A DNA stretch of 5,566 nucleotides, taken from contig JALUHL010000026.1 of assembly GCA_027053695.1 (NCBI GenBank), forward strand, positions 1-5,566, read 5' to 3'. Source of the DNA: Ghiorsea sp. GTDB lineage: Bacteria; Pseudomonadota; Zetaproteobacteria; Mariprofundales; Mariprofundaceae. The notes beneath the pieces are model-generated. The model was not told the origin of the DNA and ran no database searches. It saw only the letters and a list, made by a program, of their open reading frames with translations. The translations under genes and the position numbers were made by a program. Below, piece by piece: positions 1 through 5,363 of the stretch (position 1 is its first letter; each line of letters begins with the position of its first letter).

Positions 1-278
1 TTGTACCTGACATTTATGATGAAGCAGTCTTTGATACCAAGCTTGGCATCAGCACAGAACGCGCATACGAACTCACGCAACGGCTGGCATCTGAAGAAGG
101 TATTTTATGCGGCCAATCTTGCGGCTGTGCCTTGGCTGCCGCCTTAGAAACAGCAGATAAGCTTGCGCAACAAAAGCAAGCCGGCGTGATTGTTTGCATC
201 TTTCCTGATGGTGGAGAAAAATACTTGAGCACGCCTGTCTTTGCCGATGCTACGGTATTCCAAGGTGAAGGTATCTAA
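1..278 (+). CDS. cysM: Cysteine synthase family protein (CysK/CysM type), C-terminal part, 5' truncated by window edge
   Basis: Open frame from base 3 to a TAA at 276-278, giving the last 91 residues of a PLP-dependent beta-substituting enzyme. This family makes L-cysteine from O-acetylserine (or phosphoserine) and sulfide or thiosulfate in the cytoplasm. What I see: the E-E-G-I-L-C-G-Q-S-C-G stretch at fragment residues 31-41, matching the family's EEG(I/L)-x-x-G-x-S-x-G segment, whose conserved serine (here S39) contacts the PLP ring; then P-D-G-G-E-K-Y-L-S-T at 68-77, the near-universal C-terminal motif (PDxGERYLST in CysM-like members). The tail after LST is about 14 residues, normal for the family. 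The cysteines at 36, 40 and 42 beside the PLP site are somewhat unusual. The missing upstream part should carry the PLP lysine. CysK, CysM and related cystathionine beta-synthase cannot be separated on this fragment; the aspartate in PDGGE favours CysM. It converges on csrA. Confidence 0.85.
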   Translation, partial: VPDIYDEAVFDTKLGISTERAYELTQRLASEEGILCGQSCGCALAAALETADKLAQQKQAGVIVCIFPDGGEKYLSTPVFADATVFQGEGI

Positions 279-296
279 GAGGTATTTAATACTCAT

Positions 297-317
297 AAAG
301 GGATTATTTATCCTTTT
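297..317. terminator. Weak candidate bidirectional terminator between cysM and csrA
   Basis: AAAGG(g)AT at 297-304 can pair with ATCCTTT at 310-316 around a 5-nt loop: seven base pairs with one bulged G. On the plus strand the stem ends in a run of four Ts (314-317); the opposite strand also ends in an A/T-rich arm. It lies exactly where the convergent cysM and csrA transcripts meet and overlaps the csrA stop codon. Only two pairs are G-C, so the stem is weak, and the call rests mainly on position. Confidence 0.3.
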
Positions 318-462
318 CTAGCACTTCCTCTCGGTTTACACTCACTTCTCTTGGCGCATCAATGCCCAAGCGAACTTTGCCGCCCTGCACAGACAACACT
401 TTAATCTGAATATCTTCACCTATGGTGATGGTTTCGCCTTCTTTGCGTGTAAGAATCAACAT
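304..462 (-). CDS. csrA: Carbon storage regulator CsrA
   Basis: A 52-residue CsrA/RsmA, the dimeric RNA-binding protein that binds GGA motifs in mRNA leaders and controls translation or stability of target messages (carbon flux, motility, biofilm). The sequence starts with the family hallmark [10 protein letters not shown] and contains the conserved [10 protein letters not shown] stretch (28-37) followed by REVSVNREE (38-46). Leu4 and Arg44, the RNA-contacting residues known in E. coli CsrA, are both present. It is shorter than the 61-aa E. coli protein only in the C-terminal tail. ATG 462 was chosen because family members begin at MLILTR. There is no Shine-Dalgarno before this ATG. An in-frame GTG at 495, with a good Shine-Dalgarno, would add 11 mostly hydrophobic residues ([11 protein letters not shown]), which is not typical of CsrA. 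It lies 78 nt downstream of arsM on the same strand, so it may be cotranscribed or have its own promoter. Confidence 0.95.
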   Translation of the reverse strand: MLILTRKEGETITIGEDIQIKVLSVQGGKVRLGIDAPREVSVNREEVLEKDK

Positions 463-468
463 AAATAA

Positions 469-497
469 TATATAGCAAGGATAACGCCAAATCACAA
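469..497 (-). promoter_or_regulatory. Candidate sigma70-like promoter directly abutting csrA
   Basis: On the minus strand, TTGTGA (492-497, 4/6 match to TTGACA), then a 17-bp spacer, then TATATA (469-474, 4/6 match to TATAAT). The A of the csrA ATG (462) is the seventh base after the -10 box, the position expected for the transcription start, so this promoter would give a leaderless csrA mRNA. That agrees with the absence of a Shine-Dalgarno at the ATG. Both boxes are imperfect in A/T-rich sequence, so chance remains a real alternative. Confidence 0.3.
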
Positions 498-508
498 GTT
501 TAATCCTT
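493..508 (-). promoter_or_regulatory. Shine-Dalgarno plus GTG in frame with csrA; AAGGA also fits a CsrA site
   Basis: AAGGA (minus strand, 504-508) lies 8 nt before a GTG (493-495) that is in frame with csrA. On a transcript reading through from arsM, this is the only well-placed ribosome site for csrA. The same AAGGA matches the A-N-G-G-A core recognised by CsrA, so it could be an autoregulatory site instead. The motif is seen; either function is inferred. Confidence 0.3.
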
Positions 509-540
509 ATGACTTGGCAAGATGCCTAGCTTGAATGCTT

Positions 541-1353
541 TTAATGGGGTTTATTCGCCTCAATATAAGCCGAAAGCACATAATCTTCCACGCCCCTACC
601 CGGCGCCCAATCTTTGATAAACTCACGCGACTCATCTTTAGGCGTAATACGAATATCGATAAAGCCTGCTTTTTCCAACATGCTTTGAATATCTGCAATC
701 AATTCTGCACCAGCCATACAGCCTGCATGTAATATAGGGTCATTTTTCATATCTTCAGGCATTTCAGCGCTCGCCACCACATCCGATACAGCCAAACGTC
801 CGCTGGGTTTTAAAATACGAAACGCATCATTGAAAACCTGCTGTTTATTGGGTGATAAATTAATGACACAGTTTGAAATAATAATATCTGCGGTATTGTC
901 AGCAACGGGTAAATGTTCAATTTCTCCCAAGCGAAATTCAACCTGAGAAAACTTTCCTTTTTCTGCATTTTTGCGTGCTTTACTGATCATGGTTGGTGTC
1001 ATATCCACCCCAATCACATGACCTGAAATACCCACTTCTCTCGCCGATAAAAAAGCATCAAAGCCACCGCCACTGCCGAGGTCAACCACAGTTTCACCTT
1101 CTTCAAGCGAAGCAATCGCGCGTGGGTTGCCACAACCAAGCCCCATGTCTGCCCCATCAGGCACGGCATCCAAATCATCTTCAGAATAGCCTAAACGCGT
1201 TGAAATGAGCGTGTTAATCGCATCATCATCCGACACACCGCAACAGCTTGAAACCTCACCACAACATGCTCCATCGTTGCTTGCCTCAGCGACTTTGGCA
1301 TAACTTTCACGCACATGTTGACGCACTTCATCCATATCTTGTTGTTGACTCAT
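541..1353 (-). CDS. arsM: Arsenite S-adenosylmethionine methyltransferase ArsM
   Basis: A 270-aa cytoplasmic class I SAM methyltransferase that methylates As(III) to mono-, di- and trimethylated species, some volatile, as arsenic detoxification. SAM motif I is D-L-G-S-G-G-G-F-D-A (91-100), and the acidic end of the next strand is the D in GVDM (115-118). The ArsM hallmarks are present: GLGCGNP (71-77, Cys74), S-N-C-V-I-N-L-S-P-N-K (160-170, Cys162) and A-G-C-M-A-G-A (210-216, Cys212). The 50-residue spacing of the last two matches the As(III)-binding Cys174/Cys224 of the characterised algal enzyme. The N-terminus has two further Cys pairs, 30-31 and 37-38, as in many bacterial ArsMs. Length is normal (about 260-285). 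ATG 1353 is preceded by GAAGGGG with a 5-nt spacer. No arsR or other ars gene is visible; csrA lies 78 nt downstream. Substrate specificity is inferred from the motifs. Confidence 0.93.
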   Translation of the reverse strand: MSQQQDMDEVRQHVRESYAKVAEASNDGACCGEVSSCCGVSDDDAINTLISTRLGYSEDDLDAVPDGADMGLGCGNPRAIASLEEGETVVDLGSGGGFDAFLSAREVGISGHVIGVDMTPTMISKARKNAEKGKFSQVEFRLGEIEHLPVADNTADIIISNCVINLSPNKQQVFNDAFRILKPSGRLAVSDVVASAEMPEDMKNDPILHAGCMAGAELIADIQSMLEKAGFIDIRITPKDESREFIKDWAPGRGVEDYVLSAYIEANKPH

Positions 1354-1358
1354 GTTTT

Positions 1359-1423
1359 CCCCTTCTTTGATTCTAGTTTAGGATAGTCGGATAACTTGTC
1401 TAAAACTTTCAATCTAGATTATA
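1359..1423 (-). promoter_or_regulatory. arsM ribosome site and candidate promoter -10
   Basis: Minus-strand GAAGGGG (1359-1365) is a strong Shine-Dalgarno 5 nt before the arsM ATG. A perfect TATAAT (minus, 1418-1423) would start transcription near 1411 and give a leader of about 58 nt. No good -35 lies 16-18 bp upstream; the sequence there reads ATTTAG/AATTTA. A perfect 10-bp palindrome AATCTAGATT (1411-1420) overlaps the -10 and the predicted start, a position suitable for an operator. Palindromes of this size occur by chance every kilobase or so. Confidence 0.35.
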
Positions 1424-1468
1424 TATGTTGTATATCATCCTAAATTTTAGCGAAATATAAGCGCATGC

Positions 1469-1501
1469 TATCCAAACCATTTTGTTTTATCCAAACTATT
1501 T
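1469..1501. repeat. Imperfect 14-bp tandem-spaced direct repeat
   Basis: TATCCAAACCATTT (1469-1482) and TATCCAAACTATTT (1488-1501) differ at one base and are offset by 19 bp, near two helical turns. The pair lies upstream of the candidate arsM -10, on the side that would face both divergent promoters. This geometry resembles paired activator or repressor sites, but no known operator was recognised. Confidence 0.5.
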
Positions 1502-1591
1502 AGTTCTTCATTGAATTTGTGATGCATCTTAAACATACACTGACTTTAGCTATCTTCGCAACACTCAACCTTTTGAATACTTTCAATTTTA

Positions 1592-1604
1592 GCACATGCT
1601 GTGC
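1592..1604. repeat. Short inverted repeat GCACA-TGC-TGTGC
   Basis: Perfect 5-bp arms around a 3-nt centre, about 50 bp before the amidase start. It has no T-run on the plus strand, so it is not a terminator for that direction. A second small inverted repeat, TTGAA-TACT-TTCAA, sits just upstream at 1573-1586. Either could be a protein-binding site or chance. Confidence 0.3.
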
Positions 1605-1640
1605 AGAGTTAGCCCAATGGATAAGCCAATAATGCAAATA

Positions 1641-1657
1641 CGGAGCAAACACACGTG
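1641..1657 (+). promoter_or_regulatory. Shine-Dalgarno deciding the amidase start
   Basis: CGGAG (1641-1645) is 9 nt before GTG 1655 and 12 nt before the adjacent ATG 1658. Spacing favours GTG; start-codon preference favours ATG. The difference is a single N-terminal residue of the signal peptide. Confidence 0.45.
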
Positions 1658-2986
1658 ATGATAAGGCACACCTTTTGCCGCACTATCAAACAAGCACGCA
1701 CACTTTGCCTAGCTATGCTTGCACTACTATTGATGGGGCAAACTCAAGCCCTTGCCGCAGCTTCTATCAATGATATTCGCATGTGGACAGCGCCAGACCA
1801 CACTCGCCTTGTTTTCGATTTATCACAAAAAATAAATTATGAATTGTTTCGTTTGCACAACCCTGAACGCATCGTGCTCGACCTTAAAAAAACCCGCATG
1901 AATGCGAAAACATCCAAGCTTGAGTTGCCTGACCCTGTCTTGTTATCTATTCGTCATGGCAAGCAACGCAGCGGAACCACGCGTATCGTGCTTGATGTTA
2001 AAGATGGGGTATCCCCGCGCTCTTTCTTGCTGAAAAAAGGCAATGGTAAACCCAATCGTTTGGTGATTGATTTGATGCCCAAGCAAAAGCAAGTGGTTAA
2101 AAGCAAACAGCAACAGCCCAAAATCAAGCAACACGATATTATTATTGCCGTGGATGCGGGTCATGGTGGTGAAGACCCTGGTGCAATTGGCCCCCACAAA
2201 TTATACGAGAAAAAAATCACTTTGGGCATTGCCAAAGCTTTAGCCAAACTTATTGATGCACAACCGGGTATGAAAGCTGTGCTTATTCGTAAAGGCGATT
2301 ATTTTGTAAAACTCAGAAATCGCGTTAAAAAAGTGCGCGCTGCTGGCGCTGATATGATGATAAGCATTCATGCTGACTCGGTAAAGCAGCATCATGTGAA
2401 AGGCGCAAGTGTTTATACCTTATCTGAATCAGGTGCAACTCCTGACCGCGTTGCAGCAGCTCTAGCTGCCAAGGAAAATGCTTCGGACTTGGTGGGTGGT
2501 GTGATGCCTGAGCAAGAAGTGAGTGACCCTTTTATTCGCAATATCTTGGGCGATATGGCCAAGCGTGATGGTCTGGATAGCTCTGAAATGTTTGCAAACC
2601 TTGTTTTAGGGCAATTAAAAAATGGTTTTCCTGTGAAATATGGCAAACCCAAACATGCGCGTTTCGCCGTGCTTACGGCGTTAGAAATACCCAGCGTATT
2701 GGTAGAAGTGGATTATATCTCAAACCCAGAACGTGAGCGTTTGCTCAATACCCCATCCCATCAGCAAAACTTGGCCAAAGCGATGTTTAATGCCACGAAA
2801 ACCTATTTTACCCGTTTGGGCAGGTTAAAAAAACATGAGCAACGCATACACACGGTACACCGTGGCGAAAGCTTATGGAGCATCGCCAAAACCTATGGTG
2901 TATCTGTGTCCAGCATCTTAAAGCTTAATGGTTTGAAGCAACAAGCGCTAAAAGTTGGGCAGCGCTTACGCTTACCCCAGTCTTAA
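1655..2986 (+). CDS. Periplasmic N-acetylmuramoyl-L-alanine amidase with AMIN and LysM domains (AmiB/AmiC type)
   Basis: A 443-aa exported zinc amidase that cuts the amide bond between N-acetylmuramic acid and L-Ala of the murein stem peptide, typically to separate daughter cells. Domains: signal peptide 1-34 (basic start, hydrophobic LCLAMLALLLMG, likely cleavage after ALA at 34; no twin arginine, so Sec rather than the Tat route of E. coli AmiA/AmiC); AMIN domain about 37-140, which in relatives targets the septum; a Lys/Gln-rich linker 142-160; Amidase_3 about 162-388; LysM murein-binding module 397-441. Zinc and catalytic residues: H170 in DAGHGG, E185, H239 in SIHAD, and E351 in VEVDYISNP. 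Residues about 262-335 (with A-A-K-E-N-A-S-D-L-V-G-G-V) match the insertion that carries the autoinhibitory helix in E. coli AmiA/B/C, implying activation by an EnvC/NlpD-like LytM factor. AMIN-Amidase_3-LysM order resembles Pseudomonas AmiB, but the neighbour is msbA, not mutL. First gene of the cluster. Confidence 0.93.
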   Translation: MMIRHTFCRTIKQARTLCLAMLALLLMGQTQALAAASINDIRMWTAPDHTRLVFDLSQKINYELFRLHNPERIVLDLKKTRMNAKTSKLELPDPVLLSIRHGKQRSGTTRIVLDVKDGVSPRSFLLKKGNGKPNRLVIDLMPKQKQVVKSKQQQPKIKQHDIIIAVDAGHGGEDPGAIGPHKLYEKKITLGIAKALAKLIDAQPGMKAVLIRKGDYFVKLRNRVKKVRAAGADMMISIHADSVKQHHVKGASVYTLSESGATPDRVAAALAAKENASDLVGGVMPEQEVSDPFIRNILGDMAKRDGLDSSEMFANLVLGQLKNGFPVKYGKPKHARFAVLTALEIPSVLVEVDYISNPERERLLNTPSHQQNLAKAMFNATKTYFTRLGRLKKHEQRIHTVHRGESLWSIAKTYGVSVSSILKLNGLKQQALKVGQRLRLPQS

Positions 2987-2990
2987 ACTT

Positions 2991-3002
2991 AGGAATCATA
3001 TG
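2991..3002 (+). promoter_or_regulatory. Shine-Dalgarno fixing the msbA start
   Basis: AGGA at 2991-2994 lies 5 nt before ATG 3000. This favours ATG 3000 over the in-frame TTG at 2955, which is inside the amidase gene and would add 15 residues not expected in MsbA. Confidence 0.7.
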
Positions 3003-4718
3003 TATCGTAGATTATTACAATTTTTAATGCCTTATAAAGGCAAACTTATCATTGCTGTTATTTGCATGATTATTCTTGCAGCGTGCACTGCAGCTTTGGC
3101 TTGGGCTATGCGCCCGATGTTAGATGAAGTATTATCAGGCAAAAATAAGACCTATATTTATATGATGCCCGTTGGCATTATCATTTTATACATCATCAAG
3201 GGCACGGCCTTTTATGGTCAAGCCTCTATCATGGCATATATTGGGCAACGCATTATCTACGATATTCGTAAGCAATTGTATGAACATCTCACCAGCCAAT
3301 CTTTAAGCTTTTTTTCTCATCGCAAAACAGGCGAAATGCTTGGTCGCATCACCTATGATGTAACCTTACTTCAATCTGCGGTGAGCACCACCGTGACATC
3401 ACTAATGCGCGATGTGATGTCTATTATCTTTTTGCTCGGGGTTATCTTTTCTCAAGATTGGGTGCTCGCCCTATTGGCGCTCATTGTATTCCCTATTATG
3501 GTGTATCCACTGGTTCGCTTTGGTCAACGCATGCGCCAAGCCAGCTACGATGGGCAAGTATCCATGGGTAATATGTCCAGCTTGGTGGAAGAAACCATTG
3601 GCGGCATCCGTGTGGTCAAAGCGTTTGGCATGGAAAATTATGAGCGCAAACGCTTCAAAACCATCACCAAAGAATTTATGAAGCACCAAGTCAAAGCCAT
3701 GAAAGTGCAAGCGCTTTCCTTCCCCGTGATGGAAATGGTGGCAGGTTTAGGTGTGGCAGGGATTTTATTGTATGGTGGTTTAAGGGTTGCTGATGGTGAG
3801 GCCACTGCGGGTATGCTGATGGCATTTATTGTGTCTTTGTTGATGTTGTATGACCCAGTTCGCCGCTTATCCCGAGCCAATAATGAAGTTCAGCAAGGCT
3901 TGGCAGCGGCAGAGCGTATTTTTGAAATCTTGGATGCGCCTGTAGATATTCAAGACCCAGAAAAACCCAAACCCATGCCATCTTTTCAGCAAAACATCAC
4001 ATTTGATGCTGTTAGCCTAACCTATCCTCAAGCTGAAAAACCTGTGCTACAAAACATCAACTTAACCATTAAAAAAGGTGAAGTGGTTGCTCTTGTTGGG
4101 CGCAGTGGCGCTGGTAAAACAACCTTGGCCAATATGATTTTGCGTTTTATGGATCCAAGCCAAGGAAGCATTCGCATTGATGACTGTGATATTCGTGATG
4201 TCACCCAAGCTGATTTAAGAGCGCACATGGCCTTGGTTACCCAAGAGGTTGTACTTTTTAATGACACCGTATTACACAATATCGCTTATGGACATGAAAA
4301 TATTGACCTTGATCAGGTGATTGAGATTGCCAAAATTGCCAATGCCCATGAATTTATTGAAAAACTACCGCAAGGCTATCATACATTGGTGGGCGAACGT
4401 GGCGTGATTTTATCAGGCGGACAACGCCAGCGTTTAAGTTTGGCTCGGGCATTATTAAAGAATGCGCCGATTCTGGTGTTGGATGAGGCAACAAGCAGCT
4501 TGGATACGGAATCTGAGCGTTTGGTGCAACAAGCTATTGATAAGCTGATGCAAGGGCGTACTGCGGTTGTGATTGCGCATCGTTTATCCACCATTCGCAA
4601 TGCTGATAAAATTGTCGTGCTTGATGAAGGTAAAATTGTACAAACAGGTTCGCATGATGCCTTGCTTGAGCAAGGTGGTATTTACGCTGAATTGTACGAG
4701 CTTCAATTTGGTGATTAA
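3000..4718 (+). CDS. msbA: Lipid A/LPS-core flippase, ABC transporter MsbA
   Basis: A 572-aa half-size ABC exporter that acts as an inner-membrane homodimer and flips lipid A-core from the cytoplasmic to the periplasmic leaflet using ATP. The N-terminal transmembrane domain has six hydrophobic segments, roughly 15-37, 55-75, 137-157, 158-175, 245-262 and 270-286, followed by the ATPase domain from about 333. Nucleotide-binding motifs are complete: Walker A GRSGAGKT (367-374), Q-loop Gln415, signature LSGGQ (471-475), Walker B ILVLDE (491-496, catalytic Glu496), D-loop SLD (500-502) and H-loop His527. Length matches MsbA (about 570-590). ATG 3000 is 13 nt after the amidase stop with its own Shine-Dalgarno. 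The general fold is shared with other lipid and drug exporters, so MsbA is chosen from length, half-transporter form and the following acyltransferase gene; a different lipid exporter is possible. Confidence 0.85.
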   Translation: MYRRLLQFLMPYKGKLIIAVICMIILAACTAALAWAMRPMLDEVLSGKNKTYIYMMPVGIIILYIIKGTAFYGQASIMAYIGQRIIYDIRKQLYEHLTSQSLSFFSHRKTGEMLGRITYDVTLLQSAVSTTVTSLMRDVMSIIFLLGVIFSQDWVLALLALIVFPIMVYPLVRFGQRMRQASYDGQVSMGNMSSLVEETIGGIRVVKAFGMENYERKRFKTITKEFMKHQVKAMKVQALSFPVMEMVAGLGVAGILLYGGLRVADGEATAGMLMAFIVSLLMLYDPVRRLSRANNEVQQGLAAAERIFEILDAPVDIQDPEKPKPMPSFQQNITFDAVSLTYPQAEKPVLQNINLTIKKGEVVALVGRSGAGKTTLANMILRFMDPSQGSIRIDDCDIRDVTQADLRAHMALVTQEVVLFNDTVLHNIAYGHENIDLDQVIEIAKIANAHEFIEKLPQGYHTLVGERGVILSGGQRQRLSLARALLKNAPILVLDEATSSLDTESERLVQQAIDKLMQGRTAVVIAHRLSTIRNADKIVVLDEGKIVQTGSHDALLEQGGIYAELYELQFGD

Positions 4719-4727
4719 TCCTTCTTT

Positions 4728-5363
4728 ATGAGCATTAAAGACCATTGCATTGTTTTTCTTGTTAGCCATATCATACGGTTTTTGCGCATCTCTGTTCGCT
4801 GGCAATATATTGGCTCAGCTGTTCGCCCTGAAAATACACCCTGCATTATCAGTTGTTGGCATGCTCGCCTTTTGATGATGCCTTTTTTGCTTGGCAAGTG
4901 GCAAGGCCCTTTGGTGATTTCAGACCATAGAGATGGCGAATTAATTGCAGCTGTATTTGCTAAATTTGGTTTGATTGCCTCAAGGGGCTCATCAAGCAAA
5001 GGTGGTGCTAAAGTATTGCTAGACGTGATTCGCCAAGCCAAGCAAGGATTATCGCCCGGCATCACACCAGACGGCCCCCAAGGCCCTGCCGAACAAGTCA
5101 AGCCTGGTATAGCGCAAATCAGCATCAAATCTGGTTTGCCTGTTGTCCCCGTATGTTATGCTAGTAGCCGCTTTAAACGCTTATCCTCTTGGGATAAATT
5201 TTATATTCCCAAACCCTTTGCTAAAGGTGTTGTGGTGATTGGCGAACCGATATCTAAGGATGAAGATGAAAGTTTAGAGGCTTTTACTGGACGCATTCAG
5301 CATGCCATGGATGAGACACAAACTAGGGCAGACACTTATTTCCAAAGAGGAAACGATGCTTGA
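4728..5363 (+). CDS. DUF374-type lysophospholipid acyltransferase-like protein
   Basis: A 211-aa protein of the LPLAT/DUF374 group, found in LPS-producing bacteria near lipid A and Kdo genes and thought to transfer acyl chains to a lipid; its exact substrate is not established. Motifs typical of the group: C-W-H-A-R-L-L (43-49), I-S-D-H-R-D-G-E-L-I (64-73), R-G-S-S-S-K-G-G-A (86-94), I-T-P-D-G-P-Q-G-P (112-120), a V-V-P-V strand (139-142) and S-S-W-D-K-F (153-158). His45 and His67 are the candidate catalytic histidines; I cannot say which acts. The N-terminal 20 residues are mildly hydrophobic, consistent with membrane association. ATG 4728 is 9 nt after the msbA stop, but the preceding bases (ATCCTTCTTT) contain no Shine-Dalgarno, so translation probably depends on coupling to msbA. 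It overlaps the next gene by 8 nt. A role in lipid A or phospholipid acylation is inferred from family and position. Confidence 0.82.
   Translation: MSIKDHCIVFLVSHIIRFLRISVRWQYIGSAVRPENTPCIISCWHARLLMMPFLLGKWQGPLVISDHRDGELIAAVFAKFGLIASRGSSSKGGAKVLLDVIRQAKQGLSPGITPDGPQGPAEQVKPGIAQISIKSGLPVVPVCYASSRFKRLSSWDKFYIPKPFAKGVVVIGEPISKDEDESLEAFTGRIQHAMDETQTRADTYFQRGNDA

Larger units (their letters stand above)
1354..1654. other. 301-bp divergent intergenic region between arsM and the envelope-gene cluster
   Basis: No convincing gene is seen here. It is A/T-rich and must hold the divergent promoters of arsM and the amidase-msbA cluster. Contents: arsM Shine-Dalgarno and -10 (1359-1423), a 10-bp palindrome (1411-1420), a 14-bp direct repeat (1469-1482 and 1488-1501), the inverted repeat TTGAA-TACT-TTCAA (1573-1586), the inverted repeat GCACA-TGC-TGTGC (1592-1604), and the amidase Shine-Dalgarno (1641-1645). 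For rightward transcription the best I find is TTGAAT (1511-1516), 19 bp, TACACT (1536-1541), which is too weak to call. No tRNA or riboswitch fold was recognised. Confidence 0.6.

Noticed and set aside
14..232. Minus-strand open frame opposite the cysteine synthase end
   Set aside because: Shadow of a well-supported coding region; no ribosome site or domain.
279..296. Hairpin GTAT-TTA-ATAC just after the cysM stop as a terminator
   Set aside because: Only four A/T-dominated pairs, a 3-nt loop and no T-run; the hairpin at 297-316 is better.
1606..1632. GAGTTAGCCCAATGGATAAG stretch resembling a tRNA D-arm
   Set aside because: No acceptor stem, anticodon arm or T-arm (GGTTCRA) follows; no tRNA can be folded here.
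1596..1658. 20-codon ATG-TGA frame ending on the amidase start, like a leader peptide
   Set aside because: No Shine-Dalgarno before its ATG and the product (MLCRVSPMDKP...) shows no leader-peptide features; the stop overlap is probably chance.
2955..2999. TTG start extending MsbA by 15 residues into the amidase gene
   Set aside because: ATG 3000 has AGGA at 5 nt and gives the usual MsbA length; the extension overlaps the LysM-coding end.
4715..5128. 137-codon minus-strand open frame opposite the acyltransferase
   Set aside because: It lies antisense to a gene with clear family motifs, and its translation shows no recognisable domain or conserved pattern.
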